The notes: generated by a model from the letters alone, not told the origin. Counted from the stretch's first letter, positions 1 to 8,596 are shown. The stretch is 36,439 nt of DNA from Chitinophagaceae bacterium (GCA_025934485.1 JAICXX010000044.1:1-36439), one strand, 5' to 3'. A program made the numbers and translations.

Positions 1-3
1 AAG

Positions 4-77
4 TCGGGAAGACAGGATTCGAACCTGCGACCCCTACGTCCCGAACGTAGTGCGCTACCGGGCTGCGCTACTTCCCG
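4..77 (-). tRNA. tRNA-Pro (anticodon CGG)
   Basis: A complete 74-nt cloverleaf can be folded on the reverse strand. The acceptor arm CGGGAAG pairs with CTTCCCG. The D arm is GCGC-AGCCCGGTA-GCGC. The anticodon stem CTACG/CGTAG encloses the loop TTCGGGA, which gives anticodon CGG (complement of 41-43) for proline codon CCG. The T arm is GCAGG-TTCGAAT-CCTGT. The discriminator base is A at position 4. CCA is not encoded, since the next bases read CTT, so it must be added after transcription. Confidence 0.97.
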
Positions 78-80
78 AGC

Positions 81-101
81 TTGACCAGCGAAGCCGGTCA
101 A
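81..101. repeat. hairpin in tRNA-Pro leader
   Basis: TTGACC-A-GC-GAA-GC-C-GGTCAA is an imperfect palindrome with one mismatch pair and a GAA loop. It lies 4 nt upstream of the tRNA 5' end and inside the predicted primary transcript. It could guide 5' processing of the precursor or be a trace of a small palindromic repeat. The pairing is seen; any role is inferred. Confidence 0.6.
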
Positions 102-109
102 ACGGGACG

Positions 110-140
110 CAAAAATACGGTGCTTCGGCAACCTGGCAAA
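110..140 (-). promoter_or_regulatory. Bacteroidota housekeeping promoter for tRNA-Pro
   Basis: On the reverse strand TTTG (140 to 137) is followed after 19 nt by TATTTTTG (117 to 110). This is a full match to the Bacteroidota -33/-7 consensus TTTG/TAnnTTTG. Transcription should start near 103, about 25 nt before the tRNA. The promoter sits just past the nnr stop codon, so the tRNA need not rely on readthrough. Confidence 0.85.
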
Positions 141-144
141 ATGA

Positions 145-1740
145 TTATTGGCTTTTCTGTATGAGCTGGAAGGCATTACCCAGCTGTTCGATGAGATCGG
201 TGGGCAGCATGCTTTCCTGGGAATCGGCGGCGGCGGCGAGATCGCCGGCCAGCCCGTGCAGATAGACGCCTAGCAGCGCCGCTTCACCGGGGGAGTAGCT
301 CTGCCCGAGCAGGGCCGTAAGAATCCCCGTGAGCACATCGCCACTGCCGCCCTTGGCCATCCCCGCATTGCCGGTGGAGTTGAAATAGCTCTTCCCGCCC
401 GGCATGGCGATAAATGTATAGTGCCCTTTGAGCACGATAACGCATTGATGCCGGCGCGCCATCTCGCGGGCTTTGTCGAGCCTGGCGTAATCGTCGGCCG
501 ACGGGCCAAAAAGCCGTTCGAACTCCTTGGGGTGGGGAGTAAGGATGGAGTAGGGGGGAAGGAGGCCCATCATGTCGGGATTCGCGCCCAGGATGTTTAG
601 GGCATCGGCGTCGACGACCATCGGCTTGCGGTAGCGCCGCAGGAGCTCCCATAAAAAAGCGACGGTTCGCGGGTCCTGACCGAGCCCCGGCCCCACGCCG
701 ACAACGGAATATTTGTCGAGCACCGCGTCTGTGTGGCCACCGGATGCGGTGCGGGAGTCGCCTTTATCGCTGCCGCCCGGAATGCCGCGATCGCCGCCGG
801 GTTCGGCGGGCGGCAGCACCGTATGGATCTTCTCATCCTCGTCCGTGAGGACCATGGCTTCGGGCAGCGTCGTCTGGATGATCGCGTACCCACAGCGCGG
901 CACCAGGATAGTCACGAGGCCGGCGCCGGTCCTGAGACAGGAACGACCGGAAAGCACGGCGGCGCCGATCTTGCCATAGGCGCCCGTGACCAGCAGGGCA
1001 TGACCGAAATTGCCTTTATGTGCAAAGCTGTTCCGCGGCTTATAGATCGCGCGGATGATCCCGGTGTCCAGCAGTTCCGCGTCGCTATTCGTTCTTTGAA
1101 GAAAACCGGGAAGTAACCCGATATCCAGGATATGCACTTCACCCACCCAGGCTTCGTTATCGGGCATCAGAAAGGCCGGCTTATAGACCTGGAAAGCGAG
1201 GGTATGCGAAGCCCGGACGATGCTGTTGCCTTTCGAGCTCTTGCTGACGAACAGGCCGCTGGGGATATCGATGGCGATGATCTCGTTGCCGCTCCGGTTG
1301 AGATGGTCTACCAGCGCGGCGGTGACGCCCTCCAGCTTTCGGTTGAGCCCCGAGCCGAATAGCGCGTCGATGAGGATGTCGCCGGGGGGGATAGGATGAA
1401 AATGTTCTTCGGTCTGGACGAACCGGACTTCGACCGGCGTTTCGTGGAGCAAGGCCAGGTTGGCCTGGAAATCCTCCGTACCGATATGCCCGAACTCCAA
1501 AATATGCACCGAGACGGCGCAATCCAGCGAGGACAACATACGTGCGAGCGCCAGGCCGTCCCCGCCGTTATTGCCCTTGCCGCAATAAATGGAAAAAGAT
1601 CGTCCCAGATAACCCGCCTTTTCGAGCCAGGACAAACAGCTGCCCGCGGCCCGCTCCATCAGGTCGATGGAGGCGATGGGTTCATGTTGCATGGTATAGG
1701 CATCCCATGCGCGGATCTGTTCGGCAGATAAGATTTCCAT
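145..1740 (-). CDS. nnr: Bifunctional NAD(P)HX epimerase/dehydratase
   Basis: This cytosolic metabolite-repair enzyme converts damaged hydrated NADH and NADPH back to the active cofactor. The N-terminal half (about 1-215) is the YjeF_N epimerase, with the motif GKGNNGGDGLALARM and IDALFGSGL. The C-terminal half (about 220-531) is the ribokinase-like ADP/ATP-dependent dehydratase, with VVGVGPGLGQD, ILTPHPKEFERL and the nucleotide/catalytic motif GMAKGGSGDVLTG. The length of 531 aa fits the fused bacterial form. The start is ATG. An unusual Gly/Asp-rich insert of about 30 residues (PPAEPGGDRGIPGG and following) lies in the dehydratase half just before VVGVGPGLGQD. A weak -7-like TAAATTTC lies only 3 nt before the ATG, so the message may be leaderless. 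Confidence 0.95.
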   Translation of the reverse strand: MEILSAEQIRAWDAYTMQHEPIASIDLMERAAGSCLSWLEKAGYLGRSFSIYCGKGNNGGDGLALARMLSSLDCAVSVHILEFGHIGTEDFQANLALLHETPVEVRFVQTEEHFHPIPPGDILIDALFGSGLNRKLEGVTAALVDHLNRSGNEIIAIDIPSGLFVSKSSKGNSIVRASHTLAFQVYKPAFLMPDNEAWVGEVHILDIGLLPGFLQRTNSDAELLDTGIIRAIYKPRNSFAHKGNFGHALLVTGAYGKIGAAVLSGRSCLRTGAGLVTILVPRCGYAIIQTTLPEAMVLTDEDEKIHTVLPPAEPGGDRGIPGGSDKGDSRTASGGHTDAVLDKYSVVGVGPGLGQDPRTVAFLWELLRRYRKPMVVDADALNILGANPDMMGLLPPYSILTPHPKEFERLFGPSADDYARLDKAREMARRHQCVIVLKGHYTFIAMPGGKSYFNSTGNAGMAKGGSGDVLTGILTALLGQSYSPGEAALLGVYLHGLAGDLAAAADSQESMLPTDLIEQLGNAFQLIQKSQ

Positions 1741-1825
1741 GCGGAAATTTAGCGAAATTCAGCGAGCCGGCAATCGGGCGGGGCGCGATTCGGCAATCAG
1801 CGGACGAGGCGCGATCTACTGGCCG

Positions 1826-3208
1826 TTACGCCGACTGCTGCGTCTGACCGCTCTTTTTGCGGACTGGCTTGTGCTTGACGTAATGCGCTACCTTTCGGTG
1901 GGCGGAGTGGTGAATGGTATGGCGATGGCCGGCCGGCTCGGGCGCGACGGAAAAGGCTACGGGACCCCTTTTCGCCGGAGCGACCGTATCGGGGCTGAAA
2001 GTTATGGCATTGCCGCCGGTGCTGTCGGCCGGGTCCGGTTCTTCGTCGAAGCTTTCGCGGCTCTGCAGCTGATGATAGTCGCCGAAGAGATCGGCCAGCC
2101 GTTTGGCCGTATAGACGGGCGTATAATCGTCATTACAGAGAGCAATAATGGTGGCGTCCTCATCCAAACACCGGACAAACACCGTGCGGTTGCCGTGCCA
2201 CCAGCCATTGTGATAGATGAGTTTCTTGCCGTTAGGGATCAACAGCATCCGCCAGCCCAGGCCATAATTACGCTGACCGGGCTTTTCGAAGCTGTAGCCG
2301 GCATAGGCGCTGTCCAGCACGCCCTTGGTAAATAAGCTGCCCGAGCGCAGGGCCTGGTCCCATTTGTACATGTCGCGGACGGTACTGTATACATTCTTGT
2401 CGCCATAGACCAGATCGAGGAACTCCATGCGGAAGGGCCTGCCGTATATGGAATACGAACCCGTCGCCTTGGCCGAATCGGCGAGCGTGTAGACGTAAGA
2501 GTCCGTCATCCCCAGCGGCTGAAAGAAGGTCCTACTGATAAATTCGGGATAAGGTAGACCCGAAACCTTTTCGATGATCAGCGCCAGGAGCGCGAAATTG
2601 GTATTGGAATATTCAAAATGCCGATTGGCCTGGCCGGTAAATACGTCGCGATCGCCCGAATGGTCGATGATGTATTGCAGCACATCGCCATTGCTGAGGA
2701 ATTTATGCTTGTTGACAAATGGCTTGACCATGAAATGAACATAGTTGTGCAGACCGCTCCGGTGATTCAGCAGCGTTTCGATGGTAACAGCGGGGTAGGG
2801 GAAGCCGGTGAGGTATTTGGCTACGGGGTCATGGATGTCGAGTTTTCCATCCTGCCAGAGCTTGAGCGTGCCCATGGCGGTGAAGGTCTTGGAGACCGAA
2901 GCCAGATGAAAAGCCGTATGCGCGGTGATGGAGTCCCGATGATGCAGCGGATCGGAAAAACCTTTGTATTTCTCGTAGAGGATGACGCCGTTCTTGGCGA
3001 CCAGGATACTGCCGTTGAATCGACCAGCGAGCATCGGCTCAAAGAAATGCGCGGTAAGCGAAGAATAGCGTTCGATCTCAGGTCCGGTAAGCTTGGGAGC
3101 GGCGACAGGAGCGGGCTGTACGGTATCCGTGTGTATCACCGCTTTTGCCGTCTGAGCATGACCACACGATACAACCGCCAAGGCTACGGATAGCACTAAA
3201 TATCCCAT
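1826..3208 (-). CDS. Secreted serine hydrolase, class C beta-lactamase family
   Basis: This is a penicillin-binding-protein-like serine hydrolase. The nucleophile motif S104-V-S-K107 (SxxK) lies in HLASVSKTFTAM. The second motif is YSN in FEYSNTNFALL, and HNG-W-WHG near the end fits the third (K/H)xG-type motif. These proteins act on D-amino-acid peptides, esters or amides; the substrate here is unknown. The N-terminus is hydrophobic with a lipobox-like VVSC at 12-15, suggesting an envelope lipoprotein. About 70 residues after the catalytic domain form a basic His/Lys-rich tail, which is unusual. I chose ATG 3208; a TTG at 3220 would add MLTR and a positive charge to the signal peptide, so it remains possible. 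Confidence 0.9.
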   Translation of the reverse strand: MGYLVLSVALAVVSCGHAQTAKAVIHTDTVQPAPVAAPKLTGPEIERYSSLTAHFFEPMLAGRFNGSILVAKNGVILYEKYKGFSDPLHHRDSITAHTAFHLASVSKTFTAMGTLKLWQDGKLDIHDPVAKYLTGFPYPAVTIETLLNHRSGLHNYVHFMVKPFVNKHKFLSNGDVLQYIIDHSGDRDVFTGQANRHFEYSNTNFALLALIIEKVSGLPYPEFISRTFFQPLGMTDSYVYTLADSAKATGSYSIYGRPFRMEFLDLVYGDKNVYSTVRDMYKWDQALRSGSLFTKGVLDSAYAGYSFEKPGQRNYGLGWRMLLIPNGKKLIYHNGWWHGNRTVFVRCLDEDATIIALCNDDYTPVYTAKRLADLFGDYHQLQSRESFDEEPDPADSTGGNAITFSPDTVAPAKRGPVAFSVAPEPAGHRHTIHHSAHRKVAHYVKHKPVRKKSGQTQQSA

Positions 3209-3247
3209 ACGAGTCAACAACTAAAATTTTTTTGGGTTAGAAAACGG

Positions 3248-3255
3248 CAAAATTA
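3248..3255 (-). promoter_or_regulatory. -7 promoter element for serine hydrolase
   Basis: The reverse strand reads TAATTTTG, a full match to TAnnTTTG, about 40 nt upstream of the hydrolase start. No clear TTTG is found at the usual -33 distance, so the call is moderate. The 3209-3318 gap also has to hold the divergent serA promoter; there the nearest match is the imperfect TTAATTTG. Confidence 0.45.
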
Positions 3256-3318
3256 AAATATTCCGATGTTAATTTGCATTCCAATTCGGAAAAGTAACGC
3301 AAAAAGCACGGTAAAATT

Positions 3319-4557
3319 ATGGCGGAAAAAGAAACTACAAGCTATCCAAAAGAAAAGATTAATATTCTCTTCTTAGAAAACATCAGTGATGCTGCCGTAA
3401 AACATTTCAAGGAGTCCGGCTACGCCTCCGTACGCAAGTTGGGCGGTGCGCTTTCTGAAGAACAGCTGATCAAAGAGATCAAGGATGTCCATCTGCTGGG
3501 CATCCGGTCAAAGACGCAGATCACGCCCAAGGTACTGGCAGCCGCAAAAAAGCTACAGGCTATCGGCTGTTTTTGTATCGGTGTCAATCAGGTAGACCTC
3601 AAAGCAGCCAAAGGGGCAGGGGTCGTTGTCTTCAACGCGCCCTATTCGAATACGCGCAGCGTTGCGGAGCTGATCATCGGCCTGTCCGTCATGCTGATCC
3701 GCCGCATCCCCGACAAAAGCAAAGCCGCCCATGAAGGCATCTGGCTCAAAGAATCCAAAGGCAGCTATGAATTGAGAGGTAAAACACTGGGTATCATAGG
3801 ATACGGAAATATCGGTTCGCAGGTAAGCGTCCTGGCGGAAGCCATGGGCATGAAGGTCATTTACTACGACACGGTGACCAAATTGCCCCTCGGCAATGCC
3901 GCACAGAAAAAGACGCTGAAAGAGGTCGTAGGCCTGGCGGACATCGTGACCCTCCACGTTCCCGACACTGCACAGACAAAAAATTTAATTAACAAGAACG
4001 TTCTCAAGCAGTTCAAGAAGGGCTCGATCCTTCTGAACTATGCCCGGGGCGAGGTGGTCGATCTCGAAGCCCTGGCGAAAGGGTTACAGGAAGGTCAATT
4101 CTCCGGCGCGGCCGTGGACGTATATCCCTGGGAGCCAGAGAAAAACGGCGACAAGTTTACCACGCCGCTGCAGGGCCTGCCCAATGTGATTCTCACGCCG
4201 CATATCGGCGGGTCCACGGAGGAGGCACAGGAGAATATCGGCGAAGACGTCAGCAATAAGCTCTTTCAGTACCTGGAGACGGGCATGACCATCGGCAGCC
4301 ATACGGTCCCGCCGCTTACGTTGCCGCACCAGGAAGGGACGCACCGCATCCTGCATATTCACAAGAATGTTCCGGGGGTGCTTTCCGAGATAAATAGCAC
4401 GCTTTCCAATCACAATATCAACATCCTTGGTCAATATCTTAAGACCAACGATGAGATCGGCTATGTGGTGCTGGACATCGACAAACGACTGTCCAACCAG
4501 GCCCTGCAGCTGCTGAAGGAAGTGCGTCAAACCATAAAAACCCGTTTGTTGTACTAA
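3319..4557 (+). CDS. serA: D-3-phosphoglycerate dehydrogenase
   Basis: This enzyme catalyses the first step of serine synthesis, oxidation of 3-phosphoglycerate to 3-phosphohydroxypyruvate with NAD. The 412 aa are the size of the E. coli-type enzyme. The Rossmann motif GIIGYGNIG is followed by the acidic end of the NAD-binding strand (VIYYD). NYARGEVVD carries the catalytic Arg, and TPHIGGSTEEAQENIG carries the catalytic His. A C-terminal ACT domain (about 340-412, from HRILHIHKNVPGVLSEI) indicates feedback control by serine. It stands alone here, 12 bp before a DUF2071 gene that may be co-transcribed. The ATG at 3319 gives an N-terminus typical of the family. Confidence 0.97.
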   Translation: MAEKETTSYPKEKINILFLENISDAAVKHFKESGYASVRKLGGALSEEQLIKEIKDVHLLGIRSKTQITPKVLAAAKKLQAIGCFCIGVNQVDLKAAKGAGVVVFNAPYSNTRSVAELIIGLSVMLIRRIPDKSKAAHEGIWLKESKGSYELRGKTLGIIGYGNIGSQVSVLAEAMGMKVIYYDTVTKLPLGNAAQKKTLKEVVGLADIVTLHVPDTAQTKNLINKNVLKQFKKGSILLNYARGEVVDLEALAKGLQEGQFSGAAVDVYPWEPEKNGDKFTTPLQGLPNVILTPHIGGSTEEAQENIGEDVSNKLFQYLETGMTIGSHTVPPLTLPHQEGTHRILHIHKNVPGVLSEINSTLSNHNINILGQYLKTNDEIGYVVLDIDKRLSNQALQLLKEVRQTIKTRLLY

Positions 4558-4569
4558 AATCTTCCCAGC

Positions 4570-5283
4570 ATGGCCCCGATCTTTCTCACGGCGGAATGGA
4601 GGAAACTGGCCATGGCGAATTATCCGGTGGAGCGGGAGGCTTTGCTTCCTTTTCTGCCGGCGAAGACTGAATTGGATACCTGGGCCGGCGATCCTTATGT
4701 AAGCCTGGTAGGGTTCCAGTTCAGAGAGGTAAGGGTCAGGGGTCGCCGTATCCCGTATCATACGCATTTCCCGGAGGTCAATCTGCGTTTTTATGTCCGT
4801 TACAAAGACGGTTCCGAATGGAAAAGAGGCGTCGTGTTCATCCGGGAGATCGTGCCGCTTCGGGCGGTCGCATGGGTGGCCAATACGCTTTTCGGGGAAC
4901 GCTATATTTCGCTGCCCATGCGCTATGTGGAAGCCGGCGACGCCACCGCGCTTCGCACGGCCTATCACTGGTGGTACAAGAGCCGTTGGAATTCCATCTC
5001 GCTAAAAGCCGCCGGCCGGTCCGTTGCCCTGCAGGAAGGCAGCCAGGAAGAATTTATCACCGAACATTTCTGGGGTTATGCCAAGGCCGGAGCAAACCGG
5101 ACGAACGAATACCAGGTAGCCCATCCCCGTTGGGCCATCTATCCCGTAGTCGAATGTCTGGTGGATTGCGATTTCGGCCGGCTCTATGGTCCGGCCTTCG
5201 CCAATCTCGGGGAGCGAAGACCTCAGAGTGCCTTTCTGGCTGAGGGCTCGGCAATAGAAGTCTATAAGAAAAAGCGGCTTTGA
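4570..5283 (+). CDS. DUF2071 (YqjF-like) protein
   Basis: This 237-aa protein matches the DUF2071/COG3361 family by its pattern: FLTAEWRKLAMANYPV at the start, YVSLVGFQF, VNLRFYVRY, GVVFIREIVPL, and TEHFWGY near residue 160. The biochemical role of the family is unknown. No signal peptide or membrane segment is visible, so it is probably cytosolic. It begins 12 bp after serA on the same strand, probably as a transcriptional passenger; nothing in the sequence links it to serine synthesis. Confidence 0.85.
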   Translation: MAPIFLTAEWRKLAMANYPVEREALLPFLPAKTELDTWAGDPYVSLVGFQFREVRVRGRRIPYHTHFPEVNLRFYVRYKDGSEWKRGVVFIREIVPLRAVAWVANTLFGERYISLPMRYVEAGDATALRTAYHWWYKSRWNSISLKAAGRSVALQEGSQEEFITEHFWGYAKAGANRTNEYQVAHPRWAIYPVVECLVDCDFGRLYGPAFANLGERRPQSAFLAEGSAIEVYKKKRL

Positions 5284-5290
5284 TGGCGCC

Positions 5291-5302
5291 CATACATGTA
5301 TG
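5291..5302. repeat. 12-bp perfect palindrome between convergent genes
   Basis: CATACATGTATG is a perfect palindrome in the 36-bp gap between the stops of the DUF2071 gene and the HEAT-like gene. There is no T run, so it is not a standard terminator. It may be an operator-like site or chance. Confidence 0.5.
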
Positions 5303-5319
5303 AAGCCGCTCGCTAAAGG

Positions 5320-5835
5320 CTAAAGGGCCTTCAGCACCTTTCGGGCCCGGCTGCGAAAGGCTGGCGTGGCGTGTTCCCATTGTTCTTCGATGATCAGCTT
5401 CAACTCGCTGCGGATATCCGGATAGCGGGCTGCCAGATCGCCCAGGATCGTCAGCGAAAAGGCCTTGACGGCGATGGGCGTTTCCGGCTGCTGGATAAAC
5501 TCGAAACAAGTGCTCATCACCCGTCCGTGATAGCGGCGGGGTATTTCGACGTCCTGCAACAATCGGACGGTGTTGCGGACCACGGCGACAGGAATGTCCT
5601 TTCGGGCCAGGTTGTCGAGTATCGCTTTGAAATATGGCCGAATCAGTTCCGGATGTGCACGGACACAGTAGCTTAATGGCCAGGCAGCTCGTTGCGTAAT
5701 TCGATATTCCCCCTTGAAAAAGAGCTCGATTAGCTCCGCAAAACGCGTTTTGTCGTTACCGATATAGCGGACGATGCGGTCGGTTTGCTTTTTGCTGTGT
5801 TCTTGCAGGAGAAGTTGATGGATGTTGATCGACAT
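5320..5835 (-). CDS. HEAT-repeat-like hypothetical protein
   Basis: This all-helical 171-aa protein has repeating helix pairs, for example IVRYIGNDKTRFAELIELFF, RAAWPLSYCVRAHPELI, VRNTVRLLQDVEIP and AVKAFSLTILGDLAARYPDI. The pattern resembles HEAT/armadillo repeats of the DNA-alkylation-repair (AlkD) fold, but no catalytic residues can be assigned. It has no signal peptide and is probably a cytosolic protein-binding scaffold. It is divergent from the aldo/keto reductase with only 31 bp between starts, and the symmetric TAAATTTA at 5840-5847 could serve as -7 element on both strands. Confidence 0.75.
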   Translation of the reverse strand: MSINIHQLLLQEHSKKQTDRIVRYIGNDKTRFAELIELFFKGEYRITQRAAWPLSYCVRAHPELIRPYFKAILDNLARKDIPVAVVRNTVRLLQDVEIPRRYHGRVMSTCFEFIQQPETPIAVKAFSLTILGDLAARYPDIRSELKLIIEEQWEHATPAFRSRARKVLKAL

Positions 5836-5866
5836 TGACTAAATTTAACGCATAATTCCTTTACAC

Positions 5867-6856
5867 ATGCCCTACACTCCCTGCAATACCCGTTATGATG
5901 CCATGGAATACCGTCGCTGCGGTCACAGTGGACTGCTGTTGCCCGCCGTGTCGCTCGGTCTCTGGCATAACTTCGGCTATGTGGACACGCAGGAGAACTG
6001 CCGGCAGATCCTGCAACTGGCCTTCGACGCCGGGATCACGCATTTCGATCTCGCCAATAACTATGGGCCGCCCCCCGGTTCCGCGGAGGAGAACTTTGGC
6101 CGCATCCTGAAACAGGACTTTCATGGTTACCGGGATGAGCTGATCATTTCCACCAAGGCCGGCTACTATATGTGGCCGGGGCCTTATGGGGAATGGGGGT
6201 CCAAAAAATACCTGGTAGCCAGCCTGAACCAGAGTCTCAAACGCATGGGACTCGATTATGTCGATATCTTCTATCATCACCGGCCCGATCCCAATACACC
6301 ACTCGAAGAGACCATGGCGGCGCTGGACCTTATCGTCCGCCAGGGTAAGGCGCTGTATGTCGGCATCTCGAACTACAAAGCGGACGAGGCCGCGAAGGCC
6401 ATCAATATTCTGCGGCAGCTTGGCACGCCCTGCGTGATCCATCAGCCCAAATATTCGATGTTCGAGCGCTGGGTCGAAGACGGCCTGCTGAACCTGCTCG
6501 AAAAAGAAGGGGTTGGATGTATCCCGTTCTCGCCTTTGGCCCAGGGCCTCCTAACCAACAAATACCTCAAGGGCATCCCCGAAGATTCCCGCGCCCATAA
6601 ATCCACCGGTTTTTTGCAGGAGAAGGACATCACGCCCGAAAAGATCGAAAAGGTGAAGAAACTCAACGAGTTGGCCGTCAGGAGGGATCAGACCCTGGCC
6701 CAGATGGCGCTGGCCTGGATCCTCCGGGACAAACGGATCACCAGCGTACTGATCGGCGTGAGCCGGCCGGAGCAGGTCACGGACTCCCTACAGTGTTTCC
6801 GAAATACCTGGTTCTCAACGGAGGAGCTCGAGCAAATCGAAGCTATTCTGCGCTAG
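5867..6856 (+). CDS. yghZ: Aldo/keto reductase, L-glyceraldehyde-3-phosphate reductase type (YghZ)
   Basis: This is a 329-aa NADPH-dependent reductase of the aldo-keto reductase superfamily. The N-terminus (RYDAMEYRRCGHSGL, LGLWHNFG), ITHFDLANNYGPPPGSAEEN, ISTKAGYYMWPGPYG and YVDIFYHHRPD follow E. coli YghZ (Gpr) closely. The catalytic Asp-Tyr-Lys-His set is in place (D and Y in FDLANNY, K in STKAG, H in YHHRPD). In E. coli the enzyme reduces L-glyceraldehyde 3-phosphate and methylglyoxal; the same detoxifying role is likely here. The first ATG is preferred because the family also has about 12 residues before the MEYR equivalent. Confidence 0.92.
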   Translation: MPYTPCNTRYDAMEYRRCGHSGLLLPAVSLGLWHNFGYVDTQENCRQILQLAFDAGITHFDLANNYGPPPGSAEENFGRILKQDFHGYRDELIISTKAGYYMWPGPYGEWGSKKYLVASLNQSLKRMGLDYVDIFYHHRPDPNTPLEETMAALDLIVRQGKALYVGISNYKADEAAKAINILRQLGTPCVIHQPKYSMFERWVEDGLLNLLEKEGVGCIPFSPLAQGLLTNKYLKGIPEDSRAHKSTGFLQEKDITPEKIEKVKKLNELAVRRDQTLAQMALAWILRDKRITSVLIGVSRPEQVTDSLQCFRNTWFSTEELEQIEAILR

Positions 6857-6985
6857 GCCTGTTCCGGGAATACCCGTTCCCATTGGTGGAAAGACCCCGG
6901 GCTCCTCGATTTCTCAATTTGCTGTTTTTCAACTTGTTGCGATTTGGCATTGCGATTGAATTATTTTCGGCATAATCGCACCTTT

Positions 6986-7456
6986 ATGAAACAGTTTATC
7001 GTTTACCTCTTAACCCTGGTTGTCTGCGTCGCTGCAGAAGCCAACCCCGGTCCCAGCCCGGTCCCGGCTACCAATGCCGCTGCTGCCACTAAGACGCTCG
7101 CCAATGTAGGCGCCGTTCGTTTCCAGTTCAACCAGATCGTGACTACGCAGGATCACACCGATTCAGTGCTGGTTATTTTCGACCGTTTCGATCACACGGG
7201 CGCTGGTATAATCTACCAACTGTATGCCGCCGACGCTCAGCAGGGTATCGATATCTCCACCGTTCCTGCCGGCAAGTACTTTGTTACGATCAAATTTCTG
7301 GGTGTACATCGTGATGAGATCGAAAAAGTGATCACCATCAAGTCGAAAAAGAGCGAAAAAGTTCGCATCCAATTGGGCGAAACCCAGACTTTCTCCAAAG
7401 ACAATGTTGTGATCCCCGCTTTCCGTCCTGATTTTTCCGACCTCGCTACCAAGTAA
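6986..7456 (+). CDS. Small secreted beta-rich protein, unknown function
   Basis: The 156-aa protein has a clear signal peptide (MKQFIVYLLTLVVCVAAEA, cleavage before NPG), a Pro/Ala-rich linker, then a beta-sandwich-like domain with VRFQFNQIVTT, DSVLVIFDRF and PAGKYFVTIKFLGV. The last motif resembles carboxypeptidase-regulatory/PEGA-like domains, so an envelope-associated binding role is possible. The ATG at 6986 was chosen because it starts a proper signal peptide; an upstream TTG at 6944 would add 14 residues with no signal function. A weak promoter (TTTG, 15 nt, TATTTTCG) precedes it. Confidence 0.75.
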   Translation: MKQFIVYLLTLVVCVAAEANPGPSPVPATNAAAATKTLANVGAVRFQFNQIVTTQDHTDSVLVIFDRFDHTGAGIIYQLYAADAQQGIDISTVPAGKYFVTIKFLGVHRDEIEKVITIKSKKSEKVRIQLGETQTFSKDNVVIPAFRPDFSDLATK

Positions 7457-7463
7457 TCCGCCG

Positions 7464-7535
7464 ATATCCTCCTTTCGTTTTTTCTCTCCATATCCTCCTC
7501 CTTCGCCAAGTCAATATCCTCCGGTTCAATATCCC
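7464..7535. repeat. Short direct repeats in convergent gap
   Basis: ATATCCTCC occurs at 7464-7472, 7490-7498 and 7514-7522, followed by a shortened ATATCCC at 7529-7535 in the 3' end of the ABC permease gene. On the reverse strand these read GGAGGATAT, spaced 26, 24 and 15 nt. They may derive from duplication of the permease gene end (GGGATATTGA includes its stop codon). Confidence 0.6.
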
Positions 7536-8596
7536 TTCCAAAACAGCAATACCGCTGTCGCCAAAAAGAATCCCGACATTCCGATCAACAGATCGCCCAG
7601 AACACAGCCATACAGTATCCCAAAAAGAACCAGACATAGTTTAAGATAGTCGCCTATTGCAATTGTTGCAGCACATATATAAAGTAGCAACAACACGCTG
7701 TAACCCGACAAGATAAAGGACACGCTGTCCCCGATCCGTATGGGATCCGGTGTCAGCCACGCCATTATCAACATTTCCGGGATAAGCAACAGACTACAGA
7801 AAAGAGCTATCTGGATAAAACGACGCATACGCGGCACCGGCAGGTTCCGGTACCACAGCAGTCTTGTCGTTTCCAGCTCCCGGCAACGGTAGAGCAGGAG
7901 ACCATGGCCAAATAATGCCAGGCTGAAGACAAAATAAGGCAGCCGCAGGTCATAGTCGTCGGGGGTCTGGGTGCGGAGCATGGCATACAACATCGAACAG
8001 CTAAAGAGCTTGATGCCGATCAGCAGCCATCTGTTCTGCGCGATCAGAAACCGCCCCAGGATCGACCAATAGGGGATGAACTTCTTCCTCCGTCTGTCTA
8101 CAGCGCTCTTTTCCTCTGACCGATGCATGAACCGATAGGTAAAACAGGCCGCGCCTGCAAAGACCAGGAGCAACACATACGACGATACGCCCACGGTATA
8201 ACCCGGCGTCTTTCGTTGCCAGGCCACACCCGCAACCGCCACCGCATAACCCCACACGGGAAGCATTAGCCAGACCTGGATGCGGACAAACTGCGCGTAT
8301 AGCTGCCGCGTGGACAGATTCAGCAGCTTATACATAAAAAGATGTTCCGGTGACCGCAAGATGCGGTTGACAAAGCGATCTACTTTGGCCGCATAGCCAA
8401 GCCAGACCAGGGCGACCAGCCCCATGAAGACGGGCGCTTCGAGCATGCCCCGGATCAGCGAATAATGATAGGCGAGCTGCATCGATGGCGCAACGGCCCC
8501 AAAAAAGACCAGGAATATAAAAAAGATGAACCCGGACTGTTCCCTGTACCATGTTTTGACTATAATTTTATTTAAAATAGCCGCCGTAGATTTCAT
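7526..8596 (-). CDS. ABC transporter integral membrane subunit
   Basis: This 356-aa polytopic membrane protein is translationally coupled to an upstream ABC ATPase gene: the ATPase stop and the permease ATG overlap as ATGA at 8593-8596. Several hydrophobic stretches are visible, including FIFFIFLVFFGAVAP, YVLLLVFAGAACFTY, LLIPEMLIMAWL, YSVLLLLYICAATIAIG and CLVLFGILYGCVLGDLLIG. A charged cytoplasmic loop (RSEEKSAVDRRRKKF) lies near the middle. The sequence does not match a family whose substrate I can name; the pairing with a single small ATPase suggests an ABC-2-like exporter. Confidence 0.82.
   Translation of the reverse strand: MKSTAAILNKIIVKTWYREQSGFIFFIFLVFFGAVAPSMQLAYHYSLIRGMLEAPVFMGLVALVWLGYAAKVDRFVNRILRSPEHLFMYKLLNLSTRQLYAQFVRIQVWLMLPVWGYAVAVAGVAWQRKTPGYTVGVSSYVLLLVFAGAACFTYRFMHRSEEKSAVDRRRKKFIPYWSILGRFLIAQNRWLLIGIKLFSCSMLYAMLRTQTPDDYDLRLPYFVFSLALFGHGLLLYRCRELETTRLLWYRNLPVPRMRRFIQIALFCSLLLIPEMLIMAWLTPDPIRIGDSVSFILSGYSVLLLLYICAATIAIGDYLKLCLVLFGILYGCVLGDLLIGMSGFFLATAVLLFWKGY

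Noticed and set aside
1768-1798. Direct repeat CGGCAATC twice in the nnr leader
   Set aside because: It is only 8 bp long with no symmetry; likely chance in a GC-rich gap.
4084-4968. Reverse-strand open frame across the serA/DUF2071 junction
   Set aside because: It overlaps two well-supported genes and has no domain pattern or start context.
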